From Streptomyces sp. CC208A (GTDB lineage: Bacteria > Actinomycetota > Actinomycetes > Streptomycetales > Streptomycetaceae), in assembly GCF_030010625.1 (NCBI RefSeq), contig NZ_JASCXN010000015.1, positions 62,001-126,000 of the forward strand: 64,000 nucleotides of DNA. Direction: 5' to 3'. The notes beneath the pieces were generated by a model. That model was not told the DNA's origin, did not search any database, and was given only the letters and a program-made list of their open reading frames with translations. Positions 18,068-25,196 of the stretch are shown one piece after another; the stretch's first letter is position 1, and each line of letters begins with the position of its first letter. The position numbers and the translations under genes were made by a program.

Positions 18068-18083
18068 TGTTTCACGTGAAACG
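18068..18083. other. parS-like site (15 of 16) after trxA
   Basis: TGTTTCACGTGAAACG, differing from parS at the last base. It starts 9 bp after the trxA stop and its right end overlaps the left arm of the terminator stem. Confidence 0.85.
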
Positions 18084-18111
18084 GCCCGCCCCTGGAGAGG
18101 GGCGGGCCGTT
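18080..18111. terminator. Hairpin terminator between trxA and the GNAT gene
   Basis: Perfect 14-bp arms (18080-18093 and 18098-18111) around a GGAG loop, ending in TT. It lies between convergent genes and can serve both strands. Confidence 0.85.
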
Positions 18112-18133
18112 TCCGTTCCCGGACGCGCAGAGC

Positions 18134-18751
18134 TCACAAGGGCCGGAGCACCGGCTCCTTCTGGACGGCGCCGAGCAGCCGGTCCAGCGCCATCTCGACG
18201 TCCTCCTTCCAGGAGAGCGTTGTCCTCAGCTCCAGCCGAAGCCGGGGGAAGGCGTGATGCGGGCGGACCGTCTTGAAGCCCACCGCGAGCAGATGGTCGG
18301 CAGGAAGCACACAGGCCGGCTCCTTCCACCGGGCGTCGCCGAAGGCCTCGATGGCCTTGAAGCCCCGCCGCAGCACGTCCTTGGCAACCGTCTGCACCAT
18401 CACCCGGCCCAGCCCCTGCCCCTGGTACTCCGGCATGATCCAGGCCGTCATCAGCTGGACGGCATCATCCGCCACGGGACTCGTCGGGAAGGCCATCGAC
18501 CGGGGCACATAGGCCGGGGGAGCGTAGAGCACATAACCGACCGGCACATCGTCCACATAGACGACCCGGCCGCAGGACCCCCACTCCAGCAGAACAGCGG
18601 AGATCCACGCCTCCTTCTCCGCCTCCGGACGGCCCGCCTTCACGGCGGCCTCCCCGCTCACCGGATCGAGCTCCCAGAAGACACAGGAGCGGCAGCGCTT
18701 CGGGAGGTGCGGAAGATTGTCCAGCGTGAGCGGTACGAGCCGACGCCCCAC
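18134..18751 (-). CDS. GNAT-family N-acetyltransferase
   Basis: 205 residues. The acetyl-CoA-binding signature appears as YQGQGLGRVMVQ near residue 105, preceded by the expected beta-strand MTAWIMPE. The N-terminus has KRCRSCVFWELDP, a Cys-containing segment seen in actinobacterial members of this group. GTG 18751 after GAGGGG is the start. The gene next to parB is conserved in Streptomyces; the acetyl acceptor is unknown. A hairpin separates it from parB, so it probably has its own promoter. Confidence 0.85.
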   Translation of the reverse strand: MGRRLVPLTLDNLPHLPKRCRSCVFWELDPVSGEAAVKAGRPEAEKEAWISAVLLEWGSCGRVVYVDDVPVGYVLYAPPAYVPRSMAFPTSPVADDAVQLMTAWIMPEYQGQGLGRVMVQTVAKDVLRRGFKAIEAFGDARWKEPACVLPADHLLAVGFKTVRPHHAFPRLRLELRTTLSWKEDVEMALDRLLGAVQKEPVLRPL

Positions 18752-18853
18752 AGCTGCCCCTCGCTTCCCTGGCCGACGCACGGCCTCCGAGCACGGATAC
18801 GCCTTCTCGGATCGTATCGACCGGGCGATCGGGACGACACCGCACACAGGCAA

Positions 18854-18897
18854 AGGGCGGGTCGCGTTCCGGTGAAGCACGGAACGCGACCCGCCCT
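18854..18897 (-). terminator. Hairpin terminator of the parAB operon
   Basis: Perfect 17-bp arms (18854-18870 and 18881-18897), about 50 bp beyond the parB stop on the minus strand. This hairpin probably isolates parAB from the GNAT gene. Confidence 0.8.
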
Positions 18898-18946
18898 CTG
18901 TGTCCTGCGGTGAGATCGAGGTGCCGCGGAGGGAGAACGGGAGGGC

Positions 18947-20005
18947 TTACTCCCCGTCCTCCTCCCCCTCCTGTTCGGCCTTCAGCATCTGCTGCAGGAC
19001 CTTGTCCTCGCCCGGGGCCATCGTCGTGAGGATCCGGTCGAGGTCCTCCACCGAGGCGAACTCGACGACGATCTTGCCCTTCTGCTGTCCCAGGTCGACC
19101 TTCACCCGGGTCTCGAAACGGTCCGAGAGACGGGTGGCCAGATCGGAGAAGACCGGCGAGATCCGGGCACCGGCACGGGGCTTCTTCGCCTTGGCGGCGG
19201 CGGGCTCCTCGAAGCTCATCAGCCGCACGATCTCCTCGACCGACCGCACCGAGAGCCCCTCGGAGACGATCCGGTGCGCCAGCTGGTCCTGGGCCTCCGG
19301 GTCCTCCACACCGAGGAGGGCGCGGGCATGACCGGCGGAGAGCACTCCGGCGGCGACCCGGCGCTGGACCGCAGGGGAGAGCCGCAGCAGCCGCAGGGTG
19401 TTGGAGACCTGCGAGCGCGAGCGCCCGATCCGGTCGGCGAGCTGGTCGTGGGTGCAGCTGAAGTCGGTGAGCAGCTGCTCGTAGGCAGCGGCCTCCTCCA
19501 GCGGGTTCAGCTGGGCCCGGTGCAGGTTCTCCAGGAGGGCGTCCAGGAGCATCTTCTCGTCGTCGGTCGCCCGGACGATCGCGGGGATGGTCTCCAGACC
19601 GGCCTCGTCGGAGGCCCGCCAGCGCCGCTCACCCATGATCAGTTCATAGCGCCCGCCCTCGGTCTTGCGGACGACGACGGGCTGGAGAAGGCCGACCTCC
19701 TTGATGGAGGTGACCAGCTCGGCCAGGGCGTCCTCGTCGAAGACCTTCCGCGGCTGCTGCGGATTGGGGGCGATGTCACCGATCGGGATCTCGGTGAAGT
19801 AGGCCCCGGCGACCAGCTTCGGCTCGGCCTCCGCCGGCACGGCCACGGTCTGCTGCTGCGGCGCCCCCTGGGGGAACAGGCGTGCCGCGCCGCTCCCGGG
19901 GAGCGTGGAGACGGCGCCGCCCTCCGGCGCCTGCGGGTCCTGGGGAGCACCGGCGAACAGCGCGCCGAGCCCCCGCGGTCCCAGTCCCCTACGTCGGTCG
20001 CTCAC
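18947..20005 (-). CDS. parB: Chromosome-partitioning protein ParB
   Basis: 352 residues. Binds parS and spreads or clamps around the origin. The N-terminal tail RRRGLGPRGLGALF fits the ParA-contact region of the family. The CTPase ParB/Srx domain includes GERRWRA near 130. The helix-turn-helix follows (IGRSRSQVSNTLRLLRLS), and the C-terminal dimerisation domain completes it. The start GTG overlaps the parA stop (GTGA) and uses GGAGGA inside parA. Seven target sites lie in this window. Confidence 0.96.
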   Translation of the reverse strand: MSDRRRGLGPRGLGALFAGAPQDPQAPEGGAVSTLPGSGAARLFPQGAPQQQTVAVPAEAEPKLVAGAYFTEIPIGDIAPNPQQPRKVFDEDALAELVTSIKEVGLLQPVVVRKTEGGRYELIMGERRWRASDEAGLETIPAIVRATDDEKMLLDALLENLHRAQLNPLEEAAAYEQLLTDFSCTHDQLADRIGRSRSQVSNTLRLLRLSPAVQRRVAAGVLSAGHARALLGVEDPEAQDQLAHRIVSEGLSVRSVEEIVRLMSFEEPAAAKAKKPRAGARISPVFSDLATRLSDRFETRVKVDLGQQKGKIVVEFASVEDLDRILTTMAPGEDKVLQQMLKAEQEGEEDGE

Positions 20006-21081
20006 TGAAGTTCCTCCGCCATGCTGTGCTGGTTGTTCTGGTGCCCCACACGGCCGTGGTGCTGGGGCTCGTAGTGGACGGCGACGCCCCGGAAGGCGAT
20101 CTCGCGCGCCGCTTCGATGTACGAGAGGGCTCCGCTGGAACCGGGGTCGTACGTGATCACGGTCTGGCCGTAGCTGGGCGCCTCGGAGATGCGGACGGAC
20201 CGCGGAATGCTGGTCCGGAGGACCTCCTGCCCGAAGTGGCTGCGGACCTCTTCGGCGACCTGCGAGGCGAGCCGGGTCCGGCCGTCGTACATGGTCAGCA
20301 GGATCGTCGAGACGTGAAGCGCCGGGTTGAGGTGCCCACGGACCAGATCGACGTTCTTCAGGAGCTGCCCGAGACCCTCCAGCGCGTAGTACTCGCACTG
20401 GATCGGGATCAGCACCTCGGCACCCGCCACCAGGGCGTTCACCGAGAGCAGGCCGAGAGAGGGCGGGCAGTCGATGAGGACGTAGTCCAGCGGCTGCTCG
20501 TACGCCTGGATCGCCCGCTGGAGCCGGCTCTCGCGCGCCACCATCGACACCAGCTCGATCTCCGCACCCGCGAGATCGATGGTGGCCGGCGCGCAGAAGA
20601 GACCCTCGACGTCCCGGACCGGCTGGACCACCTCGGAGAGCGGCCGGCTGTCGACGAGAACGTCGTAGATGGAGGGGACATCGGCGTGGTGGTCGATGCC
20701 CAGCGCCGTGGAGGCATTGCCCTGCGGGTCCAGGTCGATGACGAGGACCCGGGCCCCATGGAGCGCCAGGGAAGCGGCCAGGTTGACCGTCGTGGTCGTC
20801 TTGCCCACGCCGCCCTTCTGGTTGGCCACCACCATGATGCGGGTCTGAGCGGGACGGGGCAGCCCCTCCCCGGCGCGACCCAGCGCCTCTACGGCCAGCT
20901 GGGCAGCACGTCCCATGGGGGTGTCGTCCATCGGGGGCAGTGTTTCACGTGAAACATCCTCCCCCGCCGATTCGGTTCGGGGACCGGGGACCGGATCGGT
21001 CATCGGTCCCGCGATGTTGGCGTCGGACCGCAAGGATTCACTCTCCTCGGCATCAAGCTCGCGATGGGAAGAGCCTGCCAT
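20002..21081 (-). CDS. parA: Chromosome-partitioning ATPase ParA
   Basis: About 359 residues with the chosen ATG at 21081. The deviant Walker A KGGVGKTTT marks the ParA/Soj class and is followed by DLDPQGNAST and IDCPPSLGLL. ParA drives separation of ParB-parS complexes during sporulation. The N-terminus is uncertain: ATGs at 21003 and 20931 are also in frame and none has a strong ribosome-binding site. With the two longer starts the parS site at 20941-20956 is coding (VSRET, as in the anti-sigma gene). First gene of parAB. Confidence 0.92.
   Translation of the reverse strand: MAGSSHRELDAEESESLRSDANIAGPMTDPVPGPRTESAGEDVSRETLPPMDDTPMGRAAQLAVEALGRAGEGLPRPAQTRIMVVANQKGGVGKTTTTVNLAASLALHGARVLVIDLDPQGNASTALGIDHHADVPSIYDVLVDSRPLSEVVQPVRDVEGLFCAPATIDLAGAEIELVSMVARESRLQRAIQAYEQPLDYVLIDCPPSLGLLSVNALVAGAEVLIPIQCEYYALEGLGQLLKNVDLVRGHLNPALHVSTILLTMYDGRTRLASQVAEEVRSHFGQEVLRTSIPRSVRISEAPSYGQTVITYDPGSSGALSYIEAAREIAFRGVAVHYEPQHHGRVGHQNNQHSMAEELQ
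20941..20956. other. parS site (perfect) in the 5' part of parA
   Basis: TGTTTCACGTGAAACA. In the parA frame it reads VSRET. ParB bound here would sit just inside its own operon. Confidence 0.95.
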
Positions 21082-21241
21082 GCCCGTGGGGTCCTGAACC
21101 AGCGAGGTCGGTGGTTCTGTGGGTGAATCCACCTCTGTGGAAAACTCCGTAACCCTCGCGGGTGGCTTCACACGGGGTCGGCGGTCCTGAGGCGTGGCAG
21201 CCGCACGCCCGCGGCTGATGATCCCCTGGAGCAGTGAGCGA

Positions 21242-21257
21242 TGTTTCACGTGAAACA
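21242..21257. other. parS site (perfect) upstream of parA
   Basis: TGTTTCACGTGAAACA in the rsmG-parA gap, about 160 bp upstream of the chosen parA start; it could affect parAB transcription when ParB is bound. Confidence 0.95.
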
Positions 21258-21319
21258 CGATGCCCCTGCGGCTCTGCCGGGACCCTCCGACACTCCGTGA
21301 AAGCGGACTAATGCGACAC

Positions 21320-22036
21320 TCAGCGGCGCCGGCGGGTCTTGCTCGTCCGGGCGGCCTTGGCCCGCTTGGCCGCGAAACGCACCCCACCGGGGCTCTCGCC
21401 GACCTCGACCCGCACCACCGTGGACATCGGATCGACGATCCCCTCACCGACGTGAAGCACCGAGGTCTCCACCACACCCAGCTTGGAGAGCGCGGCACGT
21501 GCCCCTTCGAGCTCCTCCTCCGCGGTGTCGCCCTTCAGCAACAGCATCTCGCCGTAGGGACGGAGCAGGGGCACACCCCAGCCGGCCAGCCGGTCCAGGG
21601 GCGCCACCGCACGGGCGGTCACGACATGGACCTGCTGCAGCTTGCCGAGCATCTCCTCCGCACGACCGCGCACGACGGTCACATGGTCGAGACCGAGCAG
21701 CTCCACGACCTCCTGGAGGAAGTTGATCCGGCGCAGCAGCGGCTCCAGAAGCGTGATCTTCAGGTCCGGCCGCACCAGGGCCAGCGGAATACCGGGCAGG
21801 CCCGCACCGGAGCCGACATCGCAGACCGTCACGCCCTCGGGAACGACCTCGGAGAGGACCGCGCAGTTCAGCAGGTGCCGCTCCCACAACCGCGGGACCT
21901 CACGAGGACCGATGAGACCGCGCTTCACACCGGCGTCCGCGAGCAGCTCCGCGTACCGCACGGCCTCGGGGAAGTACTCGCCGAAGACCTTCCGCGCCTG
22001 CTCGGGCGCCTCGGGGAGCTCCGCTGCCTCCGTCAC
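21320..22036 (-). CDS. rsmG: 16S rRNA (guanine-527-N7) methyltransferase RsmG
   Basis: 238 residues. The class I methyltransferase SAM site is VCDVGSGAGLPGIPLAL near residue 70. The family motif after it (RINFLQEV) and the Arg/Lys-rich C-terminal tail are present. Loss of RsmG gives low-level streptomycin resistance and can raise antibiotic output in Streptomyces. GTG 22036 behind GGAAGGA is the start. Separated from jag by a hairpin. Confidence 0.95.
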   Translation of the reverse strand: MTEAAELPEAPEQARKVFGEYFPEAVRYAELLADAGVKRGLIGPREVPRLWERHLLNCAVLSEVVPEGVTVCDVGSGAGLPGIPLALVRPDLKITLLEPLLRRINFLQEVVELLGLDHVTVVRGRAEEMLGKLQQVHVVTARAVAPLDRLAGWGVPLLRPYGEMLLLKGDTAEEELEGARAALSKLGVVETSVLHVGEGIVDPMSTVVRVEVGESPGGVRFAAKRAKAARTSKTRRRR

Positions 22037-22110
22037 GGGAACCGTCCTTCCGTACCGCACGCATACCGTGCGAGCGCACTGTGGTGGCTGAACTATCAGG
22101 CTGACAAAGA

Positions 22111-22140
22111 TCGGCCCCGTCTGCGAACAGACGGGGCCGA
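22111..22140 (-). terminator. Hairpin terminator of the rpmH-jag operon
   Basis: TCGGCCCCGTCT and AGACGGGGCCGA (12-bp perfect arms) around a 6-nt loop. On the minus strand the stem is followed by a T-rich run (ATCTTTGTC), a good intrinsic terminator 15 bp after jag. Confidence 0.85.
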
Positions 22141-22154
22141 CGCGATGAGAGGGG

Positions 22155-22664
22155 TCAGGCAGGGAGGACGACGACGAAGCGCTGCGGCTCCTCGCCCTCG
22201 GACTCACTGCGCAGACCGGCGGCGGCGACCGCGTCGTGCACGACCTTGCGCTCGAACGGCGTCATCGGGTCCAGCTTGACCGGCTGGCCGGTGGACTTCA
22301 CCTCGTCCGCGGCCTTGGCACCGAGCTGGGCCAGCTCGGTGCGCTTCTGCGCACGGAACCCGGCGATGTCGAGCATCAGCCGGCTGCGGTCACCGGTCTC
22401 CCGGTGCACGGCCAGCCGGGTCAGCTCCTGGAGCGCCTCCAGCACCTCGCCGTCACGGCCCACGAGCTTCTGCAGATCGCGGCTGCCGGAGTCGCTGATG
22501 ATCGAGACCGCGGCCCGGTCCGCCTCGACGTCCATGTCGATGTCGCCGTCGAGGTCGGCGATGTCGAGCAGACCCTCAAGGTAGTCGGCCGCGATCTCAC
22601 CCTCCTGCTCCAGGCGGGTCAGGGTGTCGCCACCCTCGGCGGCGGAGGTGGTGCCTTCCGTCAC
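22155..22664 (-). CDS. jag: Jag/KhpB-like RNA-binding protein
   Basis: 169 residues. An acidic N-terminus is followed by a KH-like domain (VGRDGEVLEALQELTRLAVHR) and a C-terminal R3H domain (PMTPFERKVVHDAV). The Jag-N domain found in firmicutes is missing, as is usual in actinobacteria. GTG start after AAGGAG. It follows yidC by 29 bp in the conserved rpmH-rnpA-yidD-yidC-jag order. Role: single-stranded RNA binding, possibly linked to membrane insertion or division. Confidence 0.92.
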   Translation of the reverse strand: MTEGTTSAAEGGDTLTRLEQEGEIAADYLEGLLDIADLDGDIDMDVEADRAAVSIISDSGSRDLQKLVGRDGEVLEALQELTRLAVHRETGDRSRLMLDIAGFRAQKRTELAQLGAKAADEVKSTGQPVKLDPMTPFERKVVHDAVAAAGLRSESEGEEPQRFVVVLPA

Positions 22665-22693
22665 GGATGGACTCCTTCTAGCTACGTGGACGC

Positions 22694-23983
22694 TTACTTC
22701 TTGGAGGACGGGTGCTTGGGCCGCTGCTGGCCCTTGCGCTGACGGGAGCCGCCGGAATTGGCGCGGCTGCGGCCGCCCTGCGCACCGCCCTTGGCGGGCG
22801 TCGCGGGCTTCTTCTCCAGGGAGGTCTTCACCTCGGTGTCCTGGGCGGCCTCGCCCGCGGACTCCTCGGCGGTCTCCTCCACGGCCTCGTCGCCCTTGCT
22901 CTGCGCGGTGCCGGAAGCCTGGCGCTGGGCCTTGGTCTGGCGCTTGGGCTGCTGCCGCTTGGAGGCGGTGCCCTCCGCCTCGGCGAGGGCGGTGTCGCTC
23001 TTCACGACGGTGCCGTCCGCCTGAGCGGCGAAGCCGGCCTTGGCGAGGGCACCGATGAAGCGGCGCTCGTTCTCGTTGCGGTCCGAGCCCTTGGCGACGA
23101 TCGCCTTGACGACGGCCTTGTGACGCCGGCCGCGGACCTCACCGTGGTGCGTGACGCTCTTCAGCAGCCGCTGGAGGTAGGAGTCCTGCGCCTTGCTGCC
23201 CGGAGTCGGGTTCTGGTTGATCACGTACATCTGCTGGCCCATGGTCCACACGTTGGTGGTCAGCCAGTAGACGAGGACACCGACGGGGAAGTTGATGCCC
23301 ATGACGGCGAAGATCACCGGGAAGATGTACATCAGCATCTTCTGCTGCTGCATGTACGGGGTCTTCACCGTGAGGTCGACGTTCTTCATCATCAGCTGGC
23401 GCTGGGTGAAGAACTGCGAGGCCGACATCAGGACGATCATGACCGCGGTCACGATGCGGACATCGGTCAGCGAGGCGCCGAGGGCGGCGACCGCCTCCGG
23501 GGAGTCCATGAACTTCGAGGCGATCGGGGCACCGAAGATGTGGGCCTGCCGGGCGCTGTCGACCAGCTGCTGGTTCAGGACACCGATCTCGTCACCCGAG
23601 GCGATCTTGCTCAGCACGTGGTACAGCGCGAAGAAGAACGGCGACTGCGCCAGGATGGGAAGGCACGAGGAGAGCGGGTTGGTGCCCGTCTCCTTGTACA
23701 GCTTCATCATCTCTTCGGACTGACGCTGCTTGTCGCTCTTGTAGCGCTCCTGGATCGCCTTCATCTTCGGCTGGAGCACCTGCATGTTCCGCGTCGCCTT
23801 GATCTGCTTCACGAAGAGCGGGATCAGGCAGATACGGATCAGCACCACCAGGGACACGATCGACAGACCCCAGGCCCAGCCCGTGTCGGGGCCGAAGATG
23901 GCCCCGTACAGCTTGTGGAACTGGACGATGACCCATGAAACGGGCCAGGTGATGAAGCTGAACAGACTGGCAATCGTGTCCAC
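22694..23983 (-). CDS. yidC: Membrane protein insertase YidC
   Basis: 429 residues. Five hydrophobic segments are spread over residues 1-270. The conserved core includes PLFVKQIKATRNMQ, the amphipathic loop MKAIQERYKSDKQRQSEEMMKLYKE, and NPLSSCLPILAQSPFFFALY. The long C-terminal tail (about 290-429) is basic, Gln/Lys/Ala-rich and probably contacts the ribosome. Starts at GTG 23983 after AAGGAG and lies 3 bp downstream of yidD. Confidence 0.95.
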   Translation of the reverse strand: MDTIASLFSFITWPVSWVIVQFHKLYGAIFGPDTGWAWGLSIVSLVVLIRICLIPLFVKQIKATRNMQVLQPKMKAIQERYKSDKQRQSEEMMKLYKETGTNPLSSCLPILAQSPFFFALYHVLSKIASGDEIGVLNQQLVDSARQAHIFGAPIASKFMDSPEAVAALGASLTDVRIVTAVMIVLMSASQFFTQRQLMMKNVDLTVKTPYMQQQKMLMYIFPVIFAVMGINFPVGVLVYWLTTNVWTMGQQMYVINQNPTPGSKAQDSYLQRLLKSVTHHGEVRGRRHKAVVKAIVAKGSDRNENERRFIGALAKAGFAAQADGTVVKSDTALAEAEGTASKRQQPKRQTKAQRQASGTAQSKGDEAVEETAEESAGEAAQDTEVKTSLEKKPATPAKGGAQGGRSRANSGGSRQRKGQQRPKHPSSKK

Positions 23984-23986
23984 TAA

Positions 23987-24313
23987 TCAGGCTCCTTGAG
24001 CATTGGGCGAGGTCTCTGCGGCCGGGCTCGTCTCGGCGGAGATCCCGCCCTTGTCGCCGCGCAGCGCGTTCCTGAGCATCTCGTGCCAGCGCGGACGCTT
24101 CCGCGGGGGGACATGGTCCACTCCACCGGGCGACCACGGGTTGCACCGCAGGATGCGCCAGGCGGTCAGGGCGGTGCCCTTGATCGCGCCATGCCGGTCT
24201 ATGGCCGTGAATCCGTAGTGGGAACACGACGGGTAGTACCGGCAGACGTCGCCCAGAAGAGGGCTGATCGTCCACTGGTACAGCTTGATGAGGGCGAGGA
24301 GCGGGTACTTCAT
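23987..24313 (-). CDS. yidD: Membrane protein insertion efficiency factor YidD
   Basis: 108 residues. The family core is clear: LIKLYQWTISPLLG, then CRYYPSCSHYG, then GTALTAWRILRCNPW. Its C-terminus carries an extra Glu/Ala/Ser tail with two copies of AETSP. ATG overlaps the rnpA stop (ATGA), with GGGAGGGGG upstream. Confidence 0.94.
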   Translation of the reverse strand: MKYPLLALIKLYQWTISPLLGDVCRYYPSCSHYGFTAIDRHGAIKGTALTAWRILRCNPWSPGGVDHVPPRKRPRWHEMLRNALRGDKGGISAETSPAAETSPNAQGA

Positions 24314-24681
24314 CGCGTGCCCCCTCCCAGCAGCCGCTGAAGGGCGGCGTCCAGGTCTCGGGCCAGGTGGGCATGGTCGGCGTCACCGGCTCCGGGCAAC
24401 GCCCGTACGACCACCAGGCTACCGGGGGGCAGCGCGGACAGCCGGTCGCGGACGAGGTGGCGCAGACGACGCTTCACCTGGTTGCGGACGACCGCACCGC
24501 CCACGGCCTTGCTCACGACGAAACCCGCACGCGTCGGAGGAGCGCTCTCCCCAGGCGCGTGCGGGTCCGTGGCACCGCTACGCAGATGGACGACGAGGAG
24601 CGGGCGACCGGCCCGGCGCCCTCGACGTACCGCGGTTGCGAAGTCCTCGCGCCGCCTCAGCCGATTCTCGGTAGGCAGCAC
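24310..24681 (-). CDS. rnpA: Ribonuclease P protein component
   Basis: 123 residues. The start MLPTENRLRRREDF and the RNA-binding RNR-type helix (VVRNQVKRRLRHLVRDRL) define the family. It binds the RNase P RNA and helps process tRNA 5' ends. GTG start 20 bp downstream of rpmH. Confidence 0.96.
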   Translation of the reverse strand: MLPTENRLRRREDFATAVRRGRRAGRPLLVVHLRSGATDPHAPGESAPPTRAGFVVSKAVGGAVVRNQVKRRLRHLVRDRLSALPPGSLVVVRALPGAGDADHAHLARDLDAALQRLLGGGTR

Positions 24682-24701
24682 GTCATGACCTGTTTAGTGG
24701 A

Positions 24702-24839
24702 TCAGGCGGACAGGCTCGCGCGACCCTTGGCGCGGCGGTTCGCCAGGATGGCGCGACCGGCACGGGTACGCATGCGCAGGCGGAAGCCGTGGGTCTTCGC
24801 GCGACGACGGTTGTTCGGCTGGAAGGTGCGCTTGCTCAC
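24702..24839 (-). CDS. rpmH: 50S ribosomal protein L34
   Basis: 45 residues: MSKRTFQPNNRRRAKTHGFR at the start and a basic body ending in ASLSA, a full-length L34. GTG start with GGAG upstream. First gene of the minus-strand operon that runs through rnpA, yidD, yidC and jag, and divergent from dnaA. Confidence 0.96.
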   Translation of the reverse strand: MSKRTFQPNNRRRAKTHGFRLRMRTRAGRAILANRRAKGRASLSA

Positions 24840-25196
24840 TCGGGGGCTCCAGAAATGATTCGGGTGGTGGCGGGACATCGCCTGGCTGTCACCGTGCGCC
24901 CACGAGTAGCTCGCAATACGCCCGAGTGCACCGCTTCGTGATCACGTAGGGTGATCTTTGCCCATCGGAGGCAGGCGGCAGCAGCCATCGACAACTCGAC
25001 CTGGTTACGGTACGCGCGGTTACGCCATCCGGTCAAACCGACCCGGCACAGGGGTCCTTTGTTCACAGCCTGTGGACAACAACTTGAACGACGTCAGCCG
25101 CCCCGACTACCGTGGCTGGACTCGACCATCTCTTCCGTTCTGTTCTTATCGTCCCGAGAACCACACATTGGTGGGACCTGCGAGAAAGCGTGCCCT
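24840..25196. promoter_or_regulatory. Divergent rpmH-dnaA control region
   Basis: 357 bp without a gene. It contains the two DnaA boxes listed separately and, near 24937-24955, two nearby TGATC repeats around ACGTAGGG. Promoters for both rpmH and dnaA must lie here, but I could not fix -35/-10 pairs with confidence. In-frame codons upstream of dnaA lack a ribosome-binding site. Confidence 0.6.
25059..25079. promoter_or_regulatory. Pair of DnaA boxes upstream of dnaA
   Basis: TTGTTCACA (25059-25067, forward) and TGTGGACAA (25071-25079, the exact complement of TTGTCCACA) face each other 3 bp apart, about 120 bp before the dnaA start. Inverted boxes in the dnaA promoter are a known autoregulatory arrangement in Streptomyces. 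Confidence 0.8.

Noticed and set aside
20940..21152. Small frames starting MFHVKH at parS sites (also near 18067 and 6601)
   Set aside because: The start arises because parS read in one frame gives Met-Phe-His-Val-Lys; there is no ribosome-binding site and the frames overlap real genes.
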